A stretch of DNA of 12,145 bases, taken from assembly GCA_938046705.1 (NCBI GenBank), contig CALIWP010000229.1, positions 1 through 12,145 of the forward strand, given 5' to 3'. Below the pieces are notes generated by a model, which had not been told where the DNA came from, ran no database searches, and worked only from the letters and a program-made list of their open reading frames with translations. The stretch comes from an uncultured Campylobacter sp. (GTDB lineage: Bacteria > Campylobacterota > Campylobacteria > Campylobacterales > Campylobacteraceae). A program made the position numbers and the translations under genes. Positions 1-6,489 of the stretch are shown here, piece after piece. Each line of letters starts with the position of its first letter. Positions within the stretch are counted from its first letter, which is position 1.

Positions 1-17
1 ATGGTTAGGTTGATTAG

Positions 18-407
18 CGAGCAAAGACTCGTTGTAGAGTAAAATATTCAAAGAATGAACTAGTTTGCTATTTTGCAAGAAGCCAACAGTAAAACCGCAT
101 AAAAGGTCGAGCAAATTTGGGATTATGTTAGATTGTCTAAATTTAAAAGAATCTTCTCTAAAGCGTAGCAACACCATAGTGATACAGGAAGGCTAAGAGA
201 AAGAGAGTTGTTGCTTCATTAAAAGAGCGTGAATTTGGGCTCAATAACAGTAAAAATACAAAAACTTTCTATCATATTTTACCAAAGATGACAAGAGAGA
301 ATCCTCCTTATCTTGAGCCTAAAATTAGTTTATCATATAATGTAGTGATTTGGATGTTTTATTTGGGTGTTTTTGCTTGCAAATTTTATCAAATACTTTT
401 TAGATAA
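18..407 (+). pseudogene. Decayed coding relic, possibly IS1595/ISXO2-type transposase
   Basis: No intact gene lies here. One plus-strand frame reads openly at 18-89, is broken by several stops between 90 and 182, then is open again from 183 to a TAA at 405-407 with no start codon. The open parts look protein-like. The first contains YSKNELVCYF. The second contains KAKRKRVVAS, then EFGLNNSKNTKTFYHILP, then SYN. This resembles, from memory, the order of motifs in IS1595/ISXO2-family transposases: an N-terminal helix-turn-helix, then a GKRGRGAA-like stretch followed by FGLL, a K-V-Y strand and a later SYN. The distance between the first two blocks is shorter than in a full transposase, so an internal deletion as well as frame damage is likely. 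The family call is tentative. What can be seen is a degraded coding sequence; no terminal inverted repeats were recognised. Confidence 0.35.
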
Positions 408-477
408 CTTTAAAAGTCAAGTAAGGATTTGTGCCTTATTTTTTGAAAAGTATAACATAAAGACCTATAGAAAGGAG

Positions 478-502
478 ATATCTCGGGATAAACCCGAGAT
501 AT
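478..502 (-). terminator. Stem-loop after the first porin gene
   Basis: A perfect 10-bp inverted repeat (ATATCTCGGG / CCCGAGATAT, loop 488-492) lies 6 nt beyond the stop codon of the 509-1699 porin. Its position fits a transcription terminator or 3' mRNA stabiliser for that gene. On the minus strand it is followed by CTCCTTTCT rather than a clean T-run, so as an intrinsic terminator it is imperfect. Confidence 0.55.
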
Positions 503-508
503 TTAAAA

Positions 509-1699
509 TTAGAATGTGTATTTAGCTTGGAATCTTAGCTGTTTAGTTTTATCTTTTGAGTCATCTTGATGCTTGTTAATCTCATACGCATAGAAGCTTG
601 AGAATTGAAGTTTAGCACTATAGTCATAAGTTAGTCTTGCTACATACTCTTGATATTTCTCTTTATCGCCTGAAGCAAGTTTAACTTTACCATTAGAATA
701 ATCGCCACCGACTCTAAATTTCTCAGCAAAAGTGTATCCTGCTTTCAAGAACCAGAAGTTAGCTTTACCTTCAAGAGCAGTATAATCAAGAGCAGATTTT
801 ATCTCACCTACATCTATAAATGAACCTTGATCCTCTAGGCTTACAAAACCTTTTTCTTTGTCATGAACTTTATATCCGATATAACCAGCAGCTACATCAG
901 CGCCAAATACTTTTGTACCAAGTTCACCTGCATAGAAATCCGTATCTTTAAAGTTTACGCCAACATTATTGTCTATATCAGCATGTGCATATTGAACTTG
1001 AGCACCGATATTTACATCATCAGTAATATTAAGACTAAAGTTTACGTCACCTATGATGAGGTTAACAGAATCAACCAAAGATGCATACCATAGTTGGAAG
1101 CTTACCGGATCATAAGAGCCGATAGCGGCTACCGCATATAGGTTGTTATTAAAGATACCAGGGGCATTAGTGTAAATAGCGCCATCGCTCTCGCCGTTAT
1201 TTTCTAATGCATCAAAAGCAAATGCAGTTAGAGTCAAGCCTGTAATATCTCTATTTTCAACTCTGACGCCAGTGCCTACAGCATCATCAGTAAAGAATGA
1301 ACCTATGGTTTGCTTACCTGCAGTTATTGTAGTGTTACCTACGTTATATCCAAGGTAAAATTCTTTTACGTTAAATGGACTTGTTGTATCTGTTCTATCG
1401 CTGCGTCCATCTGCATTAAAAGCAGAGCTGTCGTTGGAATTATATCTAAGTGTTAAAACACCAAAGAAATTATCATCTAAAGCAGCTTTAAAAGAAAATT
1501 CTGATTTAAATTGGTGATGTGCAGTCGTATTATCTTTTACACCGTTAGCTTTCTTAACTGTAACGTTATTATATCTATATCTTGCATATCCAGAAAGATC
1601 TACATTTTTAATAGCTTCTTCAAGCGGTGTAGCGCTCGCTACAGTTGAGAAAGCACCTAGTGCAACCAAAGCTGCTAATGAAATTTTAGCAATTTTCAT
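509..1699 (-). CDS. Major outer membrane protein (MOMP/PorA-type porin), copy 1
   Basis: Predicted Campylobacter MOMP family porin of 396 aa, a trimeric outer-membrane beta-barrel forming a general diffusion channel. A Sec signal peptide (residues 1 to about 23, ending ASA) is followed by the family's mature start TPLEEAIKNVDLSGYARYRY. The body alternates short amphipathic strands and acidic loops, with family blocks AALDDNFFGVL, FYLGYNVGNTTITAGKQ and GSYDPVSF. It ends in ...AKYTF, the C-terminal Phe expected of a BAM substrate. The ATG at 1699 is preceded by a strong GAGGAG ribosome site. It is paralogous to the 2523-3710 gene, sharing almost the whole signal peptide and mature N-terminus but differing in central loops, as expected for surface-exposed regions. 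A candidate promoter lies upstream and a stem-loop follows the stop, so it is probably monocistronic. Confidence 0.93.
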   Translation of the reverse strand: MKIAKISLAALVALGAFSTVASATPLEEAIKNVDLSGYARYRYNNVTVKKANGVKDNTTAHHQFKSEFSFKAALDDNFFGVLTLRYNSNDSSAFNADGRSDRTDTTSPFNVKEFYLGYNVGNTTITAGKQTIGSFFTDDAVGTGVRVENRDITGLTLTAFAFDALENNGESDGAIYTNAPGIFNNNLYAVAAIGSYDPVSFQLWYASLVDSVNLIIGDVNFSLNITDDVNIGAQVQYAHADIDNNVGVNFKDTDFYAGELGTKVFGADVAAGYIGYKVHDKEKGFVSLEDQGSFIDVGEIKSALDYTALEGKANFWFLKAGYTFAEKFRVGGDYSNGKVKLASGDKEKYQEYVARLTYDYSAKLQFSSFYAYEINKHQDDSKDKTKQLRFQAKYTF

Positions 1700-1725
1700 T
1701 ATTTTCTCCTCAAATAAGATTTAAT

Positions 1726-1731
1726 ATTGTA
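1726..1731 (-). promoter_or_regulatory. Candidate -10 element for porin copy 1
   Basis: Minus-strand TACAAT (5/6 to TATAAT) lies 26 nt upstream of the porin ATG, in AT-rich sequence, giving a short leader with GAGGAG. No -35 is evident, which is usual for Campylobacter sigma-70 promoters. Other AT-rich hexamers nearby could serve, so this is a weak call. Confidence 0.35.
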
Positions 1732-1847
1732 GAATCTTAACATAATCTAGCCTTTAATAAGCTTAAAAATTTTATATTTCTTTGGAATATTACCGAGCGT
1801 TTACTAAAATATACTATAGGGATTTAAAATTTGAAATATTTTTAACA

Positions 1848-1870
1848 TGCCGAGCCAAATCGACTCGGCA
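1848..1870 (-). terminator. Stem-loop after the cytochrome c gene
   Basis: Inverted repeat TGCCGAG / CTCGGCA, extendable by a G-U and a C-G pair to about 9 bp, with a 5-nt loop. It lies 7 nt beyond the stop codon of the cytochrome gene. The downstream minus-strand sequence TGTTAAAAATATTTC is AT-rich but lacks an immediate T-run. It is probably a terminator for the cytochrome transcript, insulating porin copy 1. Confidence 0.5.
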
Positions 1871-1877
1871 AATTGGA

Positions 1878-2441
1878 TTATTTTAAGTAGCTTCCTTGAG
1901 TAGGAGTAGTAGAGACGTCAGAGTTTTCCTGTTCGCTTCCCTTGTATTGCAAAGCATCTTTGCCCTTTAAAAAGGCAATAATTGCCCCAAGGTCGCTATA
2001 TTTTGTTTTGGCGGCAACGGTTTTCATTAGATTTCTCATATTTCCGCCATAGTCAGAATCGTTTAGATAACCAGAAAAAGCAGCCTCTATATCCTCTGCA
2101 CTTACTTTAGTTAACTCTTTGGATGTGCCATAAGCTCTTTTACTTCCGTCTTCGCCGTGACAAGAAGCGCAATTTTTAGCATACAGTTCGCGACCTTTTT
2201 CCACACTATACCTTCTTTTGGTATCTACGCCGATATTTAAAAACTTGCCGCCACCATCAGTCTCAGGAGCTTTTTCATAAACGTTTATACTTATATTTTC
2301 GTCTTTAGAATATTTTTCTACCAAACTTTTTAGCTCTTTTGCAAATTCACCCTTTGCCTCAAATATATAACTCGGCTCGTCTGCAGCATTTAAAGAAAAA
2401 GTCAAAAGACATGCTAAAAGCGAATAATGCATAAATTTCAT
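1878..2441 (-). CDS. Periplasmic mono-haem c-type cytochrome
   Basis: Exported class I-type cytochrome c of 187 aa. The signal peptide covers residues 1 to about 20 (MKFMHYSLLACLLTFSLNAA). The haem-binding motif CASCH is at 91-95 inside GRELYAKNCASCHGEDG. A likely Met axial ligand is in GGNMRNLM (M135 or M139), and the domain closes with a helix (LGAIIAFLKG). Between signal and haem domain is about 60 residues of charged, non-haem sequence (FEAKGEFAKELKSL and onward), so this is larger than a minimal cytochrome c553. The electron partner is unknown. The ATG at 2441 has an AGG site about 7 nt upstream. A TTG further upstream at 2474 would place the start inside a terminator stem and extend the signal peptide implausibly. 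The gene sits between two porins in the same orientation, with its own promoter and terminator signals. Confidence 0.85.
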   Translation of the reverse strand: MKFMHYSLLACLLTFSLNAADEPSYIFEAKGEFAKELKSLVEKYSKDENISINVYEKAPETDGGGKFLNIGVDTKRRYSVEKGRELYAKNCASCHGEDGSKRAYGTSKELTKVSAEDIEAAFSGYLNDSDYGGNMRNLMKTVAAKTKYSDLGAIIAFLKGKDALQYKGSEQENSDVSTTPTQGSYLK

Positions 2442-2466
2442 GAAAAACCTTTTTGATAAATTTAAA

Positions 2467-2498
2467 AATCCCAAGCAAAGGGAAATTTGCTTGGGATT
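2467..2498 (-). terminator. Strong intrinsic terminator of porin copy 2
   Basis: A perfect 13-bp inverted repeat (AATCCCAAGCAAA / TTTGCTTGGGATT, loop 2480-2485). On the minus strand it is followed at once by TTTAAATTT, so the descending stem runs into a T-run. It begins 24 nt beyond the stop of the 2523-3710 porin. This is the best-formed terminator in the window and should prevent most porin transcripts from entering the cytochrome gene. Confidence 0.85.
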
Positions 2499-2504
2499 AT
2501 AGCA
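2496..2504 (-). promoter_or_regulatory. Extended -10 promoter of the cytochrome c gene
   Basis: The minus strand reads TGCTATAAT, a perfect extended -10 (TGn plus TATAAT). The last three bases are shared with the first three bases of the terminator stem (2498-2496). A start about 7 nt downstream would fall near 2488, inside the ascending arm, so the cytochrome mRNA would lack most of that arm and could not fold the terminator. The leader would be about 47 nt. Confidence 0.65.
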
Positions 2505-2522
2505 TAAAACTAGCTTTTTTGA

Positions 2523-3710
2523 TTAGAAGCTGTATTTGGCTTCAAATCTTATGCGGTCGTGTTTATTTTTATGATCTCCGTCTTTTTCTTTAGCTGCTGC
2601 ATAGAATGTAGAGAAATTAAGTTTTTTGCTGTAAGCATAGCTACCGCCGACGTTCCACTCGTCTCTATCAACTCTCTTATTGTATCTATAGCTATAGCCC
2701 TTACCGTCTATATAGTTAGCATACAAGCCAAACTCGTTAAATTTATATGACGCTCCGACAAACCAATAGTCGTTTTTGTCTTTAATGTTATTATAGTATT
2801 GAGCGCTACCGTTCATGACCGAGTTAAGTAGTTTGCCTGAGTTGATTAGTTTGCCGTTGTCTTCAACAGTTACAAAAGATTTTTTATCGTCTTTAGCCTT
2901 ATAGTAGATATAACCTGCATTTAAACCGACTCCGGCAAATCCTACATCACCTTTAGCTGCAAAGAAATTTGCATCACCAAAGTTATTGTCGTCTGACTCA
3001 TTGTGAACATATTGTGCTTGTAAGCCTAGTTTTACTGCATCTAGATCAAATTTCAAAGCCGCATCAGCTGCAAATAAATTTGCGGTATCCTCAAGATATG
3101 CCCACCAAGCTTTAAAGTTTACAGGATCATAGCTTCCCATTGCACCCACGCCATAGTAGTTAAGGCTTTTTGATCCTGCTAGGCCTGATAGTAGTCGACC
3201 GTCATAGTCAATGCTATCTGTTTCAAGTGCGTCAAAAGCAACACCAACCAAAGTAAGACCTGATATATCAGTGTTTTGTACTCTTAAACCAGTTCCTACC
3301 AAATCATCGTCAAAATATGTTTTAACAAATTGTTTGCCAGCTGTTATTGTAGTATTGTTTATGTTGTAGCCAAGATAAAATTCTCTTACACCAAATGAGC
3401 TTGTAGTATTGGTGGTATCGCCATTAAATCCAGAACCGTCACTTGCTGCGTATCTTAGACCCAAAACACCAAAGAAGTTATCGTCAAGAGCAGCCTTAAA
3501 AGTACCTACGAATCTGAAGTTATGATTTGCATTATTTTTGTTGAATGCGCCTGGCATACCATTCCAGCGGACTTTATTGTGAGTATATCTATATCTTGCA
3601 AATCCAGAAAAATCTACATCTTTAATAGCTTCTTCAAGCGGAGTAGCATTTAAAGTAGAGAAAGCGCCTAGCGCAACCAAAGCAGCTAAAGAAATTTTAG
3701 CGAGTTTCAT
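2523..3710 (-). CDS. Major outer membrane protein (MOMP/PorA-type porin), copy 2
   Basis: Campylobacter MOMP family porin of 395 aa. A Sec signal peptide (1 to about 22, ending LNA) precedes TPLEEAIKDVDFSGFARYRY, matching copy 1 except for conservative changes. The shared barrel blocks AALDDNFFGVL, FYLGYNINNTTITAGKQ, VGTGLRVQNTDISGLTL and GSYDPVNF recur in the same order. The C-terminus is ...EAKYSF with terminal Phe. The middle and the stretch around residues 290-345 differ from copy 1 and would form exposed loops. The ATG at 3710 is preceded by AGGAG. An extended -10 lies upstream and a strong terminator downstream, so the gene is likely expressed alone and at high level. Which of the two copies is the dominant porin cannot be told from sequence. 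Confidence 0.93.
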   Translation of the reverse strand: MKLAKISLAALVALGAFSTLNATPLEEAIKDVDFSGFARYRYTHNKVRWNGMPGAFNKNNANHNFRFVGTFKAALDDNFFGVLGLRYAASDGSGFNGDTTNTTSSFGVREFYLGYNINNTTITAGKQFVKTYFDDDLVGTGLRVQNTDISGLTLVGVAFDALETDSIDYDGRLLSGLAGSKSLNYYGVGAMGSYDPVNFKAWWAYLEDTANLFAADAALKFDLDAVKLGLQAQYVHNESDDNNFGDANFFAAKGDVGFAGVGLNAGYIYYKAKDDKKSFVTVEDNGKLINSGKLLNSVMNGSAQYYNNIKDKNDYWFVGASYKFNEFGLYANYIDGKGYSYRYNKRVDRDEWNVGGSYAYSKKLNFSTFYAAAKEKDGDHKNKHDRIRFEAKYSF

Positions 3711-3742
3711 AAGTTCTCCTTTATAAAAGTTTTATAGGCATA

Positions 3743-3751
3743 ATTTTAGCA
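3743..3751 (-). promoter_or_regulatory. Extended -10 promoter of porin copy 2
   Basis: Minus-strand TGCTAAAAT (TGn plus TAAAAT, 5/6) lies 32 nt upstream of the porin ATG, leaving a leader of about 25 nt that carries AGGAG. No -35 is recognisable, as is common in Campylobacter. The rest of 3711-4014 holds AT-rich spacer and the terminator of the preceding operon; no gene was seen in it. Confidence 0.55.
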
Positions 3752-3925
3752 CAAAATCGGTCGTGGTAAGCTTAATGCAAAAATTTAACATAAATAATCA
3801 TAAAACACGAAGATATCAAGCTATTACAAGGCTATTTTTGATACTTAATATTATTAAAATAAGAATACTACCAACAAAGCTTAAATATGAAAGCTTAATT
3901 TCAAGGATTTTTGCGAGATAAAAAG

Positions 3926-3951
3926 ATAAAAAAGGGGACGCACATCCCCTT
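3926..3951 (-). terminator. Intrinsic terminator of the lipoprotein-gene operon
   Basis: Inverted repeat AAGGGGA / TCCCCTT (3932-3938 and 3945-3951, loop 3939-3944). On the minus strand it is followed by a T-run and a further T-rich stretch (TTTATCTTTTTATC). It lies about 63 nt after the stop of the lipoprotein gene and separates that transcription unit from porin copy 2. Confidence 0.8.
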
Positions 3952-4014
3952 CTTAAAAGGAGTTCTAACTTTGATTGCTTGTAAGAATTATAAAATATTT
4001 CGGTAAATCAACGG

Positions 4015-4482
4015 CTAATCAAAGCTGATATTTTCACTTTTCGGAACTTCGATTAGAATTTTTTTGTTACTTTCTTGCTGTTGTGGGCTTTTTGCAGGAC
4101 TTGTACTTTTAAATTTCGGCGTTTTATTTACTTTATGCATAACGTGGTGCGCTCCGCTTTTTATGAGTAGCATCTCGGTGACTAGTCCGCCTGAAACGCT
4201 AGCATAGACGGTATCTCCGCTAGAAAAGTAAAATTTATCCGCACAGTACTTGCCGCTAGGCAGTTTGCCGTTTGAAGTGTCGATTGATTTTATATCATAG
4301 CAGTATTTGCCGCCGTCGTAGGTTACGCTTGATATCACGCCACGCAATGAGCCTCTAACGGGCGCAGGTTTTTGAACGACTGGTTTTTGGACGACTTTTG
4401 GTGGCGGTTTTTGCTCAAAAAAAGCACAGCCGCTAAAAACCAGCAAAATGGCGGCTAAATTTAAAAACTTAAGCCTGAACAC
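4015..4482 (-). CDS. Small predicted lipoprotein of unknown function
   Basis: Not a recognised family; the visible features are those of a lipoprotein. From a GTG at 4482 the protein is 155 aa. It begins MFRLKFLNLAAILLVFSGC (initiator read as Met): basic residues, a hydrophobic core and a lipobox with the lipidated Cys at 19. A proline/lysine/glutamine repeat linker follows (PPPKVVQKPVVQKPAPV), then a compact beta-rich domain (about 45-105) with two Cys (in KYCYDI and KYCADKF) that could form a disulfide, then a polar, Lys/Ser/Gln-rich tail. The GTG start overlaps the end of the upstream gene by 14 nt, with GGGA about 9 nt before it, suggesting translational coupling. A TTG start at 4500 gives a longer frame, but it lacks a ribosome site and puts extra residues before the signal. 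Confidence 0.7.
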   Translation of the reverse strand: MFRLKFLNLAAILLVFSGCAFFEQKPPPKVVQKPVVQKPAPVRGSLRGVISSVTYDGGKYCYDIKSIDTSNGKLPSGKYCADKFYFSSGDTVYASVSGGLVTEMLLIKSGAHHVMHKVNKTPKFKSTSPAKSPQQQESNKKILIEVPKSENISFD

Positions 4483-5104
4483 TGAGCACGTTCCCGCCAA
4501 GTTCGGTTATTCTTTTATCTACGGCTTGCGTTGCTTTTTCTATCGTTTTTTGCGAAATTTCAGGTAGCTCGCCACCCCAAATTTTCTCAGCCTCTTTAAA
4601 GCCCCTTAGCATACCTTCTTTTCCGGCTTCTAGCTTTTGCAAGTCGTCTCCTGCGGCGCTAATGATAAAATTTGAAATCCTATCCGCAGTATTTGCGATA
4701 CCGAAAAATCCATTCTCGCTCACTAGATCGCTAGCTTCGCTTTGGCTTAGTTGCGTTATAGGCTTGCCCTCGTAGCCGATAGATTTAAAATCGACGCCGG
4801 ACAAGATATCGTTTAGAGAATTTATACTTTTGTTTTGAGCGCCGAAAATATCGTTAAATTTTGCAGAACCGTTAAAGGCCGAAACCTGAGACAAGAAATT
4901 TGAGCTCGCATTTGAGTCAGCCCTAGCTTGAAAATGCGACAAATAGCTATTCGTTAGCTGCTTTACGTCGATATTTGCATAGGCTTCTTGCATTCTTTTG
5001 ATATTTTCGTTTTGATCTACGCTTGCCGAGTTTTGGACGTTATGCACGTCGTAGCGAGGTTGCGGGATGTATAGATTTTGGGGTAAGCCGTTCATGCTTT
5101 GCAT
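4469..5104 (-). CDS. Conserved Campylobacterota hypothetical (often labelled hydrogenase-4 component G)
   Basis: A 211-aa soluble protein with no signal peptide or membrane segment. The N-terminal half is polar, Asn/Ser/Gln-rich and probably disordered or helical. The C-terminal part (about 120-205) carries the recognisable block SENGFFGIANTADRISNFI, then GAGDDLQKL, GFKEAEKIWGGELPEIS and a final helix. I recall this C-terminal pattern from Campylobacterota proteins commonly labelled hydrogenase-4 component G. That name has little basis, since nothing here resembles a hydrogenase subunit, so the function is unknown. The ATG at 5104 has AAGGA 7 nt upstream, and a TATAAT lies 26 nt before it. 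The gene follows napD by 69 nt and overlaps the downstream lipoprotein gene, so those two form one unit that could also receive nap read-through. Confidence 0.75.
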   Translation of the reverse strand: MQSMNGLPQNLYIPQPRYDVHNVQNSASVDQNENIKRMQEAYANIDVKQLTNSYLSHFQARADSNASSNFLSQVSAFNGSAKFNDIFGAQNKSINSLNDILSGVDFKSIGYEGKPITQLSQSEASDLVSENGFFGIANTADRISNFIISAAGDDLQKLEAGKEGMLRGFKEAEKIWGGELPEISQKTIEKATQAVDKRITELGGNVLSVQA

Positions 5105-5130
5105 TTTTTATCCTTTAGATTTTATTCTGT

Positions 5131-5136
5131 ATTATA
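5131..5136 (-). promoter_or_regulatory. Candidate promoter for the two genes downstream of napD
   Basis: A perfect minus-strand TATAAT with 26 nt to the ATG at 5104, in AT-rich sequence and just beyond the stem-loop at the napD stop. A TTGACG lies only 3 nt upstream of it, so it cannot act as its -35. The element suggests these genes can be transcribed independently of nap. Confidence 0.5.
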
Positions 5137-5163
5137 TATCGTCAAATTTAGGATAAAGTTAAC

Positions 5164-5184
5164 GGGTAAAAAATTATTTTACCC
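5164..5184 (-). terminator. Stem-loop carrying the napD stop codon in its loop
   Basis: A perfect 8-bp inverted repeat, GGGTAAAA / TTTTACCC, with a 5-nt loop (5172-5176) that includes the napD TAA (5176-5174). There is no T-run afterwards (GTTAACTTTATCC follows), so intrinsic termination would be partial at best. It could be an attenuator, a 3'-end stabiliser or an operator. Confidence 0.4.
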
Positions 5185-5521
5185 TATCGCCGACGTGGCC
5201 GTTATATACGATGTCCTTGGCATCGACGTTTTCGTCGAGTAAAATTTCGCTTATCTTGCCGCTTTTTTTGATGCTTTCGATATCTTGTTGCAAATCCTCT
5301 TGATAGCTGTATATCATCGCGGCTCCTGAGACGCCCTCTACGCCCTCTAGCGCTTTAAATAGCTCTATCTCACCGTCTAAATTTTCCGCGCTCATCACGA
5401 CTACAATCTTGCCGTCTTGCGCGGCGATGACCTCGCAGCCTTTTACTTGCTCGATTCTTTTAGCCACCTCGGCGGCTTCGTTTCCGTCTTTTGTATATAC
5501 TATCGCACTTGATATATTCAT
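5174..5521 (-). CDS. napD: NapD, chaperone for the NapA Tat signal peptide
   Basis: Cytoplasmic chaperone of 115 aa. In studied systems NapD binds the twin-arginine signal of NapA and holds back export until the Mo cofactor is inserted. The sequence shows the family's ferredoxin-like pattern: MNISSAIVYT strand, helix (EAAEVAKRIEQVKGCEV), strand GKIVVVMSA, helix (LFKALEGVEGVSGAAM) and the ending MIYSYQED. A C-terminal extension of about 40 residues makes it longer than the roughly 87-aa enterobacterial protein. The ATG at 5521 overlaps the napL stop in ATGA with GGAG 7 nt upstream. An upstream ATG at 5533 would add MERK and overlap more, and is less likely. It is the last nap gene, encoded far from its client napA but in the same operon. 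Confidence 0.9.
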   Translation of the reverse strand: MNISSAIVYTKDGNEAAEVAKRIEQVKGCEVIAAQDGKIVVVMSAENLDGEIELFKALEGVEGVSGAAMIYSYQEDLQQDIESIKKSGKISEILLDENVDAKDIVYNGHVGDRVK

Positions 5522-6489
5522 TTTACGCTCCAAAATTTAACCTCTTTTTCGTACGCGACGCTGATTAGCCTGCCGCTATCAGAGAGGTAAATTTCATTTA
5601 AAATTTGCTGTCCGGTTTTTACGGTCGCGAGTTTTGTCTTACTTGCGATATCGTAGACCAGAATATCGCTCTCTTCACCGTTCATATAGGCTAGCGTTTT
5701 GGCGTCGTCGCTAAGCCCCGTCGCATAAACGATAAAATCAGACTTAAAATAGCTCATTGAGCCGTTAAAAACACCCGCTTGTTTGTCGATGCAACCCACG
5801 GCTACGACGTCATTTTTATAGTCGATGTCATACATATTGTCTTTAAAGAAATTTATAGTTTGTTCGGTTTGGCGAGTTTTTAGATTGTAGATATAAATCA
5901 CGCCGCTTTCGGCACCGATAGCGATTTTATCGCGGGTTTTGTTGATCTCAAAATCAACGTAAAGCGCGATGGAAAATTTATGTTTAAAGACCGCTTTTTT
6001 GCTCTCTAGATCGATGTAGTAAATTTCATTGCCAAAGTCCGATACTACCGCAGTTTTTTCATCTATAAAAAAGGCTTTTTTAGCGGATTTATTGGCTAGG
6101 TGCATATTGCTAACCTCGCTCCAGCTATCGTTTTCTTTTTTAAAAACGTACAAATATCGCTCGTTATAGTCCATCTCTGTTAAAACCAAAAGCATATCGC
6201 CCAGCCGGTCGATGCTAAAAATTTTTGCTGGCTCTTCGTCGCTAAAGTGTGTTTTGACCGTGCGAAATTTGATCGGTTCTAAAAATTTATCCGCCTTTAT
6301 GTCGTAGATATCAAGCTCGCTGCCGTCCGTACCCAGATATAAAATTTCATCTATCAAATTTGAGCTTATCACGTTTGCGCCGGCTTTTATGACCTTATCA
6401 GGTTGTGATATCTCAAGCGGTGCGGCCGCCAAATTTGCGGTCAAATTTAAGCAAAAAATCGCCGTAAAAAATAAAATAAATTTTCTCAT
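5518..6489 (-). CDS. napL: NapL, exported beta-propeller-like nap accessory protein
   Basis: A 323-aa protein with a Sec signal peptide (1 to about 22; MRKFILFFTAIFCLNLTANL then AAAPLE) and a mature part built of repeated short beta strands. Recurrent patterns such as VYDIASKTKLATVKTG, YIYNLKTRQTEQTI and YYIDLESKKAVFKH resemble WD40-type blades, so a periplasmic propeller is likely. Its name rests on position between napF and napD, as in other Campylobacterota nap clusters, and on fold type. Its molecular role is unresolved to my knowledge. The ATG at 6489 overlaps the napF stop by 4 nt (ATGA), and GGAGG at the end of napF serves as its ribosome site. No haem, Fe-S or other cofactor motif is visible. 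Confidence 0.85.
   Translation of the reverse strand: MRKFILFFTAIFCLNLTANLAAAPLEISQPDKVIKAGANVISSNLIDEILYLGTDGSELDIYDIKADKFLEPIKFRTVKTHFSDEEPAKIFSIDRLGDMLLVLTEMDYNERYLYVFKKENDSWSEVSNMHLANKSAKKAFFIDEKTAVVSDFGNEIYYIDLESKKAVFKHKFSIALYVDFEINKTRDKIAIGAESGVIYIYNLKTRQTEQTINFFKDNMYDIDYKNDVVAVGCIDKQAGVFNGSMSYFKSDFIVYATGLSDDAKTLAYMNGEESDILVYDIASKTKLATVKTGQQILNEIYLSDSGRLISVAYEKEVKFWSVK

Noticed and set aside
863..1093. Plus-strand open frame inside porin copy 1
   Set aside because: It is antisense to a well-supported MOMP gene, matches nothing known and has no ribosome site of note.
2442..2474. TTG start extending the cytochrome gene by 11 residues
   Set aside because: It would lie inside the porin terminator stem and would put extra residues ahead of a normal signal peptide; the ATG at 2441 has a ribosome site.
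4483..4500. TTG start for the lipoprotein gene
   Set aside because: There is no ribosome site before it, and it adds six residues ahead of an otherwise standard lipoprotein signal; the GTG at 4482 fits better.
5140..5145. TTGACG as a -35 for the promoter before the gene at 5104
   Set aside because: It is only 3 nt from the TATAAT hexamer, far short of the usual 16-18 nt.
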